12,086 bases of DNA from positions 1 to 12,086 of the forward strand of contig JAEDIV010000085.1 of NCBI GenBank assembly GCA_016296675.1, in the 5' to 3' direction. The notes beneath the pieces were generated by a model. The model was not told where the DNA came from. It ran no database searches and saw only the letters and a program-made list of their open reading frames with translations. The DNA is from Clostridia bacterium (lineage in GTDB: Bacteria > Bacillota > Clostridia > Christensenellales > Aristaeellaceae). Position 1 is the first letter of the stretch; the number at the start of each line of letters is the position of its first letter. Both the position numbers and the translations under genes were made by a program. Shown in pieces: positions 1-6,238 of the stretch.

Positions 1-1
1 G

Positions 2-913
2 CAGGATGCGCCCGTGTTTCGGCCCATCGCGCCCTTCGGCGCGATCGCTCTTCAGATGCATCCTTTTCACCCGATGGCGCTTTCGTGCACTGTGCGCGCG
101 GCATTTTCAAGCGGAAAGCTTGTGGGAGAATCCTTTAAAGAAGGCATGGGGGCAACCGCGGTCTCATGGCCATTCGGCATCACGGAAATCCATCTGGATC
201 CCCGGAAAATCCACACCCTTTCCCCTGTCGTCAAGACCATCTCCGGCGCCGGCAAAACTTTCAAATATATAAAAACACCCGCAAGCGCCTGTCTCGAAAC
301 GGAGTTTCAGGGGCGCATCAGCGTTCATGCGCTGCCGTGCGGCGCGCTTGAACCCGTGCTGGCCGAGGGCGAAGGGACGCTGTATGTTTCCGGCGACAGC
401 GAAAGCGGCGACAGATATGCGCTGGCGCTTACGCAAACGGGCGAACACATGCTTTTGTCCGTAACAGGCCGCAAAATTACCTTCCTGCCCGGATCCAAGA
501 TACGCGTAATTTCCCCTGTCGGCGATCTTGCCGGCCATGAAAGGGAGGATGTATATCAGTTGGCTGATACGCGTTTTGAAAAGATCTCATCGCGCATAAG
601 CCCGAATCCCGACCAGGATTTTCGCGCCGTGACGCCCGTTGAATGTGCGCTCATGGCGGCACAGGCCGTAATTTTTCACCTGGAGGATGTTCTCGCTTCC
701 TGCCTTTTCCCAACGTTCACGCTTGATGAACAGACAAAACAGATCATTGAAAGCGCATACTCCGCTGTTCCGCTCCGCTTTACGCCCCCCGACGGCCGAA
801 GCGCAATCGCGGTTCTTAAAAGGATCACGCCCGTTGTTTCACAAGCCGTGCCCATCTATTACCGCGCCGAAATCGAATCGGGCGAATGGAAGATAATTGA
901 TATGAAAGCATAG
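2..913 (+). CDS. Unrecognised protein, 5' partial
   Basis: The frame is open from the first complete codon at base 2 to a TAG at 911-913, about 303 residues. GTG at 14 is the first possible start, but it has no ribosome binding site in the few bases before it, so the gene most likely begins outside the window. I do not recognise a family. The visible part has no signal peptide, no clear membrane segment and no obvious catalytic motif. It alternates beta-type stretches (for example around EPVLAEGEGTLYVSG and KITFLPGSKIRVISP) with a helical middle (ECALMAAQAVIFHLEDVLA), and ends in a short strand-like tail. The next gene's promoter overlaps its stop codon, so it probably belongs to a separate, upstream transcription unit. 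Coding is judged real because of frame length and codon use like the neighbours. Confidence 0.7.
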   Translation, partial: QDAPVFRPIAPFGAIALQMHPFHPMALSCTVRAAFSSGKLVGESFKEGMGATAVSWPFGITEIHLDPRKIHTLSPVVKTISGAGKTFKYIKTPASACLETEFQGRISVHALPCGALEPVLAEGEGTLYVSGDSESGDRYALALTQTGEHMLLSVTGRKITFLPGSKIRVISPVGDLAGHEREDVYQLADTRFEKISSRISPNPDQDFRAVTPVECALMAAQAVIFHLEDVLASCLFPTFTLDEQTKQIIESAYSAVPLRFTPPDGRSAIAVLKRITPVVSQAVPIYYRAEIESGEWKIIDMKA

Positions 914-930
914 TAAACCGGTTCAATCTG

Positions 931-939
931 TGCTATAAT
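931..939 (+). promoter_or_regulatory. Extended -10 promoter for the zinc peptidase operon
   Basis: TGCTATAAT is a perfect extended -10 (TG, one base, TATAAT at 934-939), 34 bases before the start at 974. The -35 region at 17 bp spacing (tagtaa, overlapping the upstream stop codon) is poor, as is common with extended -10 promoters. The palindrome AACCGGTT lies just upstream at 916-923, where a -35-blocking repressor could bind. Confidence 0.6.
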
Positions 940-973
940 AAGCGTATCCATATTACAGAAAGGAAACGCGTCC

Positions 974-1660
974 ATGAATTCAAATACATTGTACTTTTTG
1001 ATCATCGTCATGTTCTTTGTTTCCCTGATCGTGCAGGGATCGGTTTCAAGAAAATTCAATAAATACAGTCAGGTGCAGGTATCCAGCCGCATGACCGGCT
1101 ACGAAGCGGCAAATCTCATCCTGAAAAACGCCGGCCTTACGGATGTGAAAATCGAGCGCACAAGCGGAACATTGTCCGATCACTATGATCCTTCCACGAA
1201 AACGCTCCGGCTTTCGGATGCTGTTGCGCATTCCGACAGCATCGCCGCGGTTTCCGTTGCTTCCCATGAAGCAGGCCATGCGCTTCAGCACGCTGAAGGC
1301 TATGCACCCCTGATGCTTCGGAATTCGTCCGTCTTTATGGTCAACTTTGGTTCGAAGCTTTCCTGGCCCATTTTCTTCCTGGGCCTGATTCTGGGCTTTT
1401 CGCCGCTTGTTCATATCGGCATTGCCCTTTATGTCCTGATCGTGCTTTTCACGCTCATTACCCTGCCCGTCGAGTTCAACGCCTCCTCCCGCGCGCTCAG
1501 CCTGATGGGCGCAAACGGCGTCATGACGGAATCAGAAAAGCCGATGGCAAACGCCATGCTCTCCGCCGCCGCGAAAACCTATGTTGTCAGCGCGGTTTCC
1601 GCCATTTTACAGCTTCTGCGCCTGATCGCCATCGCGCAGGGCAACAAACGCCGCGACTGA
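974..1660 (+). CDS. yugP: Membrane-bound neutral zinc metallopeptidase, YugP family
   Basis: 228 residues. The zinc-binding HEAGH motif (His98, Glu99, His102) lies in the stretch ASHEAGHALQH, and a likely third zinc ligand, Glu167, lies in LPVEFNASSRAL; this arrangement is that of the YugP/Zn_peptidase_2 family of membrane peptidases. Predicted membrane segments: residues 5-20 (N-terminal anchor), about 118-142, 145-166 and a weaker one near 205-222. The catalytic motif follows a soluble stretch (30-100). The ATG at 974 follows an AAAGGAA site. Length agrees with the usual 220-240 residues. The physiological substrate of this family is not established; a role in membrane protein turnover is inference. 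It is the first gene of an operon: the next gene starts 14 bases after its stop. Confidence 0.9.
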   Translation: MNSNTLYFLIIVMFFVSLIVQGSVSRKFNKYSQVQVSSRMTGYEAANLILKNAGLTDVKIERTSGTLSDHYDPSTKTLRLSDAVAHSDSIAAVSVASHEAGHALQHAEGYAPLMLRNSSVFMVNFGSKLSWPIFFLGLILGFSPLVHIGIALYVLIVLFTLITLPVEFNASSRALSLMGANGVMTESEKPMANAMLSAAAKTYVVSAVSAILQLLRLIAIAQGNKRRD

Positions 1661-1674
1661 CAGGAGGGATTTCC

Positions 1675-2010
1675 ATGCAGAAATATTGTCCCAAATGTTT
1701 AAAGGTCTTTTCGGATCTCACTTCCTGCCCCGACTGCAAGCATGCGCCCGCGCTTGTTCAGCCGGAAGAAAACGAGCCGGTGCTTCTTGACAAGGTGGAC
1801 TATCTAAAAGCAGAAATGCTCAAGCCTCTTTTGAAAGACCATGGTATCCCCGCGCTTTTCAAGGGCGGACACGCCGATGCGTTCGGCATGACCATCGGCA
1901 TGCGCCTGGACGCAATCAGCGTGCTGGTTCCTTTCAGCGCCTATGAAGAGGCAAAAAACGTTCTTGGGCTGCTAAACGGCAGCTATGATGATAGCATTCT
2001 CGAAACCTGA
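1675..2010 (+). CDS. Zinc-ribbon protein with DUF2007-like domain
   Basis: 111 residues. The N-terminus carries two CxxC knuckles, CPKC (5-8) and CPDC (18-21), forming a short zinc ribbon. The remainder (about 36-101) has the layout of the DUF2007 'putative signal-transducing' fold: a strand reading VLLDKVDYLKAEMLKPLLKD, a glycine-rich turn, and a closing strand and helix (ISVLVPFSAYEEAKNVLGLL). No membrane segment is present. The function of such proteins is unknown; a small metal-binding adaptor is a guess. The start has a strong site (AGGAGGG) 6-7 bases upstream. It is the second gene of the operon, 14 bases after the peptidase and 21 bases before the deacetylase, so it is probably translated from the same message. 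Confidence 0.75.
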   Translation: MQKYCPKCLKVFSDLTSCPDCKHAPALVQPEENEPVLLDKVDYLKAEMLKPLLKDHGIPALFKGGHADAFGMTIGMRLDAISVLVPFSAYEEAKNVLGLLNGSYDDSILET

Positions 2011-2031
2011 TCATTCAAGGAGGAAATACTT

Positions 2032-2868
2032 ATGCAAAACATGCGACTCCGCTTCCCCGGCGGAAAAGCAAAGGCATTCACCATGAGCTATGATGACGGC
2101 GTGCAGCAGGATGTCCGCCTGATCGAAATCATGCGCAAAAACGGTGTAAAGGGCACGTTCAACATCGGCGCAGGTCTGTTTGCCGAAGAGGGAACCGTGT
2201 ATCCCGAAGGACAGGTTCACAGGCGCATGACGCTTTCCGAATGTCTGAAAGCCTATGAGGGCGATGATATTGAAGTCGCCATTCACGGATACACGCACCC
2301 GTTCCTTGAATCTCTCCCCACCCCTGTCGCCGTCACAGAAATCATCAATGACCGAAAAGGCCTTGAAGACGCCTTCCACACCATCATCCGCGGCATGGCC
2401 TATCCGTTCGGCACGTATTCCGACGATGTTGTCGACATCCTGCGCCTTTGCGGAATCGCCTATTCCAGAACCGTTGAAGCGCATCTCAATTTCAGTATGC
2501 CGAAGGATTGGCTGCGCCTGGGCGCAACCTGCCACCACAATCATCCCATGCTCATGGAGCTTTCGGAGAAATTCGTAAACGGGAAAGTCGAGCGTGATCC
2601 GTGGCTTTTCTATCTCTGGGGCCATGCGTATGAATTTGAAGGCGCAAACAACTGGCATGTCATCGAAGAATTTCTCAGTCATATCGGAAACCGCGAAGAC
2701 GTCTGGTATGCAACGAACATCGAAATCTACGATTACGTCAAAGCATCCGAGCAGCTCGTCTCTTCCGCCGACGGCTCCATGCTTTATAATCCTTCTTCCA
2801 TCGATGTCTGGATGGAGATCGACAAAAAACTCGTCCATATTCCCGCCGGACAAACCGTCCGTCTGTAA
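2032..2868 (+). CDS. Polysaccharide deacetylase family protein (NodB-like fold, CE4)
   Basis: 278 residues. The N-terminal motif is TMSYDDG (Asp21 as likely catalytic base, Asp22 as metal ligand), followed by HGYTHP at 85-90, whose His85 and His89 complete the metal site. AYPFGTYS (123-130) corresponds to the conserved substrate-groove motif, and WGH (196-198) lies near the C-terminus. The family removes acetyl groups from N-acetylated sugars of peptidoglycan or polysaccharides, or acts on related amides. No signal peptide or anchor is seen, so unlike many cell-wall deacetylases this one appears cytoplasmic, and its substrate is uncertain. AAGGAGG lies 8 bases before ATG. It is the last gene of the operon with the zinc peptidase; the terminator at 2878-2907 follows its stop by 9 bases. 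Confidence 0.85.
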   Translation: MQNMRLRFPGGKAKAFTMSYDDGVQQDVRLIEIMRKNGVKGTFNIGAGLFAEEGTVYPEGQVHRRMTLSECLKAYEGDDIEVAIHGYTHPFLESLPTPVAVTEIINDRKGLEDAFHTIIRGMAYPFGTYSDDVVDILRLCGIAYSRTVEAHLNFSMPKDWLRLGATCHHNHPMLMELSEKFVNGKVERDPWLFYLWGHAYEFEGANNWHVIEEFLSHIGNREDVWYATNIEIYDYVKASEQLVSSADGSMLYNPSSIDVWMEIDKKLVHIPAGQTVRL

Positions 2869-2877
2869 AGGAAAGCT

Positions 2878-2907
2878 AAAAAAACAGCACTTCAAGTGCT
2901 GTTTTTT
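2878..2907 (+). terminator. Intrinsic terminator of the peptidase-deacetylase operon
   Basis: A perfect hairpin with arms ACAGCACTT and AAGTGCTGT around one central base is preceded by an A run and followed by six T residues (2902-2907). The A-run/T-run symmetry would allow some function in both directions. Confidence 0.9.
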
Positions 2908-2909
2908 GA

Positions 2910-2938
2910 TTGTCAATCGGGTTGCATTATGATATACT
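2910..2938 (+). promoter_or_regulatory. Sigma-A type promoter for the DUF4272 gene
   Basis: TTGTCA (2910-2915), a 17-bp spacer and TATACT (2933-2938): five of six consensus matches at each box. It begins right after the preceding terminator. Expected start of transcription is near 2945, leaving a leader of about 23 bases. Confidence 0.8.
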
Positions 2939-2967
2939 ATAGATGCTTACAAAGGAGTAAAACCGAT

Positions 2968-4395
2968 ATGGCACTCAAGTTTTTTTCAAATTTTTTCAGA
3001 AAACACAAAAAAGGACACATCGGCCTGACCGCAGAGGAAGCATATGCGCCTCTTGATGAAGATCAGACTTGGGAAGAAGAAAAAGAAGAGCCCGTTTATG
3101 TGCCCGAAAATACCCGGACCGCCCGCCCTCAGCAGGCGGAATATGCTGTGCCCGAAGAGAAAACCGTTTCTCAGGAAGAGGATACAGCAGCCGAAAAAAA
3201 CCCTGAGTACGAGCAGTCTCCCTTTTCTTTGTGGATGTACGGATATGTGGAAGAACGCGAAATCGCAATGACGCTGATTCGGGGCGGCATCATCTCCGCC
3301 TTCCGCTCCGTAAGCGAGGACGCGGCCGGCTTTTTGTGCCGTCTCACGCAGGATACGCGCGTAAATGTGAAAATTTCAACCGATCCTGAGAACGTCTCCG
3401 CGCAGACCGGTTATCTGGCCTCGCGCTTTAAGGACACCTATCTTTCTGAGCGCGACGTAAAAAACGCAGCGCTTATGCAGATCGGAGTGTTCAACGCTTT
3501 TGCCGAGTTCACGCTCCATCCGCCGTATTCCGAAAGCGACTTAAGTCTTCTGGTCTCGGCCGTTTATAAGATCGCGGAAATGGTATGCGGCTTCGTTCTG
3601 AACGAGCAGGCCGAACTGCACCGCTGGGACAGAAAGCTGCTCATTTCCGAGGACGGGCGCACGGACTTTCGTGAATTCATGCCCATTCGAAGAAGCGGAA
3701 ACGCCGTCAGCAAAGCAGATCAGGATGCCGCCGATGAAATCCGCCGCGCAAAGAGCATCGAAATTCTCAAAAAACACGATGTCAATATTCCCGCCGAGAT
3801 GCCGGTTCAGATTCGCGAATCGAAAGCGAAGCTGCGCGACAGCGAAGAGATTCTCGACCGCCTCGTCGCTCTGTTTGCCTGTGCGCTCAAAGCGCAGGCG
3901 TACACTTCTTCTGCACGCGAAATTTCTGCGCCGCATGTGTTTGTCGCAAATGCTGTCAAACGCCTTGACAACCAGTACGGCGTAAGCCGCCTGTTCACAA
4001 GCAAAGAAGCGGACTATATTGTCCGCGGGCGCGAAATCCAGCATTCCGCATTCAAACTGCGCATGGAATCATGCCAGGTGCTTTTGTGGGCGCTGGGCCT
4101 GATCAACATCGGATGGCCGAGCGAACGCGCGGATGCGGAAAGTCTATTGCGCATCATCCGCGACGCTGATACGGAAATGCTTCTGAAAATCGCCAAGCCC
4201 CGCCCCGTCAGCACGGTTCTGAGCATGCACGACGTCATCTTCCGTCTGCACAGCATTTGCGTGCGCACAGACGAGGAAACGCTGAAGGCGATGAACATCG
4301 ATCACGACGTCGTATACGAACGTCATTATGCGCTCAACTGGCTTCTGACCGCCGACGGCATCACCGATTGGGATATGGTCATACCGAAAACCTGA
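2968..4395 (+). CDS. DUF4272 domain-containing protein
   Basis: 475 residues from the ATG at 2968, chosen because AAAGGAG lies 9-10 bases upstream and the promoter at 2910-2938 sits before it; a longer frame from 2896 would start inside the terminator and is rejected. Residues 1-20 are basic and aromatic (MALKFFSNFFRKHKKG). Residues 22-85 are an acidic, low-complexity, probably disordered linker. Residues 86-245 form a globular N-domain. Residues 258-475 match DUF4272 by recognisable blocks: RRAKSIEILKKHDVNIP, a helix with LDRLVALFACALKAQ, ESCQVLLWALGLINIGWP (367-384), HDVIFRLHSICVR and a C-terminal VVYERHYALNWLLTADGITDWDMV. The function of DUF4272 is unknown. It is single-gene transcribed, ending at the hairpin at 4411-4447. 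No signal peptide or membrane segment is apparent. Confidence 0.8.
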   Translation: MALKFFSNFFRKHKKGHIGLTAEEAYAPLDEDQTWEEEKEEPVYVPENTRTARPQQAEYAVPEEKTVSQEEDTAAEKNPEYEQSPFSLWMYGYVEEREIAMTLIRGGIISAFRSVSEDAAGFLCRLTQDTRVNVKISTDPENVSAQTGYLASRFKDTYLSERDVKNAALMQIGVFNAFAEFTLHPPYSESDLSLLVSAVYKIAEMVCGFVLNEQAELHRWDRKLLISEDGRTDFREFMPIRRSGNAVSKADQDAADEIRRAKSIEILKKHDVNIPAEMPVQIRESKAKLRDSEEILDRLVALFACALKAQAYTSSAREISAPHVFVANAVKRLDNQYGVSRLFTSKEADYIVRGREIQHSAFKLRMESCQVLLWALGLINIGWPSERADAESLLRIIRDADTEMLLKIAKPRPVSTVLSMHDVIFRLHSICVRTDEETLKAMNIDHDVVYERHYALNWLLTADGITDWDMVIPKT

Positions 4396-4410
4396 TAAAC
4401 AAATACTTAG

Positions 4411-4447
4411 CCGCCCCCGGCGTCCTCTGACGGACTTCCGGGAGCGG
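4411..4447. terminator. Hairpin between convergent genes, probable bidirectional terminator
   Basis: CCGCCCCCGG (4411-4420) pairs with CCGGGAGCGG (4438-4447) with one mismatch, extended inside by GTCC/GGAC. The flanks are only moderately T-rich (ttgtatatta to the right, taagtatttg on the other strand), so termination in either direction is likely but not as clear as at 2878. Confidence 0.55.
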
Positions 4448-4465
4448 TTGTATATTAGACAGGGA

Positions 4466-4954
4466 TCAGACTTCCTTCAAATTTGCATAGAACCCATATA
4501 CAATTCCAAGGATCCTGTCGGACTCCGACATTTTTTCAATCACTGCAGGCGTCTGCGCGTCTGAAAGATATTTCTCTGCGCCGATGACCCGTAAATATCT
4601 TACCGTGTTCCCGCTTTTCCGCTGCACGCCGATCAGGCTTGCATCTTCATATTCCTTGTCGGATTTACAGATATATACCGTGTCCCCCTTCCTGATGCGC
4701 GCGCCGGCCATGCTGTCGTCCGGCATCATAATTTCGCGTTTTCCCGCGCCGGCGAATTCAATCTTTCCTGTGTGAATATCCAGAATCTCATCCATAGAAT
4801 GATTGGTTGCCCGCGCAATCTGTATCATGATTTCCGTCTCCGGCGTGGTTCTTCCCGTCTCCCATTGACTGACCGCCGTTTGATGTACGCCGAACAAATG
4901 CGCAAATTCACGCTGTGATAAACCCAGTTCCTTTCGAATCGCTTTGATACTCAT
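4466..4954 (-). CDS. XRE-type transcriptional regulator with LexA/S24-like C-terminal domain
   Basis: 162 residues from the ATG at 4954, chosen because GAGGTG lies 6-7 bases upstream; an upstream in-frame ATG at 4987 lies inside the promoter. Residues 4-58 are a helix-turn-helix of the Cro/CI type (LGLSQREFAHLFGVHQTAVSQWETG, in which QTAVSQWE is the recognition helix). Residues 75-160 resemble the dimerisation/autopeptidase domain of LexA and phage repressors: MMPDDSMAGARIRKGDTVYI contains the Ser81-Met82 nucleophile motif, and the C-terminus ends RILGIVYGF. The general-base lysine normally found in a strand like 'tvKRl' appears replaced by Arg119 in NTVRYLRV, so self-cleavage is doubtful. 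It is divergent from the small Cys4 gene at 5199 and probably controls it and itself. A phage or integrative-element origin is possible. Confidence 0.85.
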   Translation of the reverse strand: MSIKAIRKELGLSQREFAHLFGVHQTAVSQWETGRTTPETEIMIQIARATNHSMDEILDIHTGKIEFAGAGKREIMMPDDSMAGARIRKGDTVYICKSDKEYEDASLIGVQRKSGNTVRYLRVIGAEKYLSDAQTPAVIEKMSESDRILGIVYGFYANLKEV

Positions 4955-4972
4955 GTATAACACCTCTACCAC

Positions 4973-5001
4973 ATTATATAATAACATCTAATATAAATCA
5001 A
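4973..5001 (-). promoter_or_regulatory. Sigma-A type promoter of the XRE regulator gene
   Basis: On the minus strand TTGATT (5001-4996), a 17-bp spacer, and a perfect TATAAT (4978-4973). The -10 lies inside the 10-bp palindrome attatataat (4973-4982). It is placed 18 bases before the start codon, so the leader is very short and autoregulation by the adjacent HTH protein is plausible. Confidence 0.8.
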
Positions 5002-5019
5002 GTTTTATGAGTTTTTCTA

Positions 5020-5048
5020 TTTACTTTGGATTCATTCCATGCTATACT
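5020..5048 (+). promoter_or_regulatory. Divergent promoter for the small Cys4 gene
   Basis: TTTACT (5020-5025), a 17-bp spacer, TATACT (5043-5048). Transcription would begin near 5055, giving a leader of about 145 bases to the proposed start at 5199. The distance of about 20 bp to the opposing -35 box makes it a natural target of the divergent regulator. Confidence 0.6.
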
Positions 5049-5056
5049 TGTCCTGT

Positions 5057-5066
5057 GAACCGGTTC
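5057..5066. promoter_or_regulatory. Palindrome at the start of transcription, candidate operator
   Basis: GAACCGGTTC is a perfect 10-bp palindrome placed 8 bases after the -10 box at 5043-5048, so a protein bound here would cover the transcription start. The core AACCGGTT also occurs at 916-923 next to the zinc peptidase promoter. Confidence 0.35.
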
Positions 5067-5198
5067 CATTTCACTACACATGATAAATATATGCACCTGT
5101 CGGAAATATATGTCGGTTTTTTTCGAACTTCGGCGCTTATTGAGAGATACCATATGATTTTGAATAAAACAGCGCTTGAAGGGAGGAAAAGAATTCCG

Positions 5199-5438
5199 TT
5201 GCCGGGCCAGAATTATCACGACAGCAAAACCGTTCATTACATCTGCCCCTTTTTCAGATCCGAAAAAGGAAATGTCATCAGCTGCGAAGGGTACGTCAAA
5301 AATACCGCCAACAAAACCAGCTTTCAAAAGAAAATAAACCTTGAAAAACACCGAAATCTCTACTGCTTTACCTATAAATACCCCGCCTGCCATTGGGCGG
5401 AAGTACTTCTGAAAAAGAAATACCCAAGCGAATTCTAA
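5199..5438 (+). CDS. Small four-cysteine protein, probable zinc-binding, phage/ICE-type
   Basis: 79 residues from TTG at 5199, which has GGGAGG 12 bases upstream; a longer form from ATG at 5154 (weak site GAGAG) adds 15 residues and cannot be excluded, and ATG at 5091 is less likely. Four cysteines occur in the blocks YICPFF, ISCEGY, LYCFTY and PACHWA, spaced as expected for two pairs of metal ligands, with a C-terminal LLKKKY helix. Short proteins of this pattern (a CPF- near the N-terminus, a CEG in the middle, a paired Cys at the C-terminal helix) are, from memory, common next to phage or conjugative-element regulators in Firmicutes; that recollection is not verified here. It is divergent from the XRE/S24-like repressor. 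Its stop codon is embedded in the following terminator. Confidence 0.6.
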   Translation: MPGQNYHDSKTVHYICPFFRSEKGNVISCEGYVKNTANKTSFQKKINLEKHRNLYCFTYKYPACHWAEVLLKKKYPSEF

Positions 5439-5483
5439 AAAGGGGCTGTTGCAGAAGCAAAAAATCTGCAACAGCCCCTTTTT
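5437..5483. terminator. Strong bidirectional terminator
   Basis: Perfect 19-bp arms (5437-5455 and 5465-5483) around a 9-base A-rich loop. Each outer arm ends in an A5/T5 run, so a T-tail follows the GC-rich stem in both directions. It serves the small Cys4 gene (whose TAA supplies the first bases) and the nucleotidyltransferase (whose TGA overlaps the last base). The stem top AGGGGCTGT also forms the base of the large inverted repeat at 11851-12033. Confidence 0.92.
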
Positions 5484-6166
5484 CAATATTGCTCACTCAA
5501 TGATGTTCTTATAAGCGCCTCTTTCATCCATGCGAAAAGAAGATTGAAAGCCGAATCAAAATCCACCTCTTCTCCCCTTCCGTATGCCAGCGCAGTTTCA
5601 AGCACCTGCTTGTCCTTGCCGGACAGCGCTTTCAGAAGCTCTCTTTTCGTTCCGATAAAAGTGCCCTTTTCAAGATAATGAAGGTTCTGAAGAATGAAAA
5701 ACACCGCCTTATACGTATAGGGCAGCGTTTCAGCGCTCCTGTGAAGCGGTCTGTGAATGAATCTGTGGCAGACTTCGTGATACAGATTTCCAAGGCTCAT
5801 CTTCACAAACGCGCGTACATCCGAATCGGAATATGCAGGCACAAGATCCGAAAGGCATCCGTAATAATCCTTCGTCGTGTTCAGAAGATGACAGATTTCC
5901 AAAGGATTCCAGTTTTTGATCTCGTCAAGCCCGCAGATAAACCCACAGGACTTTTCGGGCGTCTTCAAAGATTCGATGGCCTTTTTATACAAAATCATAT
6001 CAGAAACCGAGAAATCCCGGATCACTGCCATGATATCAATATCGCTGTCCTCCGTCGCTTCTCCGCGCAGATAGCTGCCCTGAAGGCCCATATACAAAAG
6101 TCTGTCGCCGAAATCCTTCTTCATGATCGAAAGAAGCGATTCAAGATATTCTTGAACGATAAACAT
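5483..6166 (-). CDS. Nucleotidyltransferase-fold protein (Pol beta superfamily)
   Basis: 227 residues. The N-terminal domain has the signature Gly30-Ser31, then Arg34-Gly35, and Asp42-x-Asp44 (GSYLRGEATEDSDIDI), the metal-binding core of the DNA polymerase beta-type nucleotidyltransferases that include aminoglycoside adenylyltransferases and MNT antitoxins. Residues 55-110 complete the alpha/beta domain; residues 115-220 are a helical domain (VKMSLGNLYHEVCHRFIHRP..., FNLLFAWMKEALIRTSL) of the kind that binds the acceptor or resembles HEPN/KNTase-C helical bundles. The acceptor substrate cannot be told. No separate HEPN toxin gene is adjacent, which argues against a two-gene MNT-HEPN toxin system. 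ATG at 6166 has AAGGAG 5-6 bases upstream. The left end of the repeat element at 6213 lies only 46 bases upstream. Confidence 0.8.
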   Translation of the reverse strand: MFIVQEYLESLLSIMKKDFGDRLLYMGLQGSYLRGEATEDSDIDIMAVIRDFSVSDMILYKKAIESLKTPEKSCGFICGLDEIKNWNPLEICHLLNTTKDYYGCLSDLVPAYSDSDVRAFVKMSLGNLYHEVCHRFIHRPLHRSAETLPYTYKAVFFILQNLHYLEKGTFIGTKRELLKALSGKDKQVLETALAYGRGEEVDFDSAFNLLFAWMKEALIRTSLSEQY

Positions 6167-6182
6167 ATTTCTCCTTTATACT

Positions 6183-6201
6183 CCGTTAGTATGTACTACG
6201 G
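6183..6201. promoter_or_regulatory. Imperfect palindrome upstream of the nucleotidyltransferase
   Basis: CCGTTAGTA (6183-6191) and TACTACGG (6194-6201) pair with one bulged base, between the nucleotidyltransferase start and the element end. It could be an operator or a small hairpin. I see no convincing -35/-10 pair in the same gap. Confidence 0.25.
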
Positions 6202-6212
6202 ATGTAATCCAT

Positions 6213-6238
6213 AAGGCTCCCTTGTGTAAAGGGAGCTG
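6213..6238. repeat. Left terminal inverted repeat, copy 1
   Basis: 26 bp, perfectly inverted at 6670-6695. Contains the hairpin GCTCCCTT-GTGTA-AAGGGAGC (6216-6236). Read leftwards, the hairpin is followed by CTTATGG, so only a weak terminator tail towards the nucleotidyltransferase gene. Confidence 0.9.

Noticed and set aside
2011..2916. 301-residue minus-strand open frame opposite the deacetylase
   Set aside because: It lies exactly antisense to a gene with clear catalytic motifs, has no ribosome binding site at its start and runs through a terminator.
4998..5486. 162-residue minus-strand open frame opposite the small Cys4 gene
   Set aside because: No ribosome binding site, spans a strong terminator and a promoter region, and is antisense to a better supported gene.
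5483..6166. MNT-HEPN toxin-antitoxin system
   Set aside because: Only the nucleotidyltransferase is present and it carries its own helical domain; no adjacent HEPN gene is seen.
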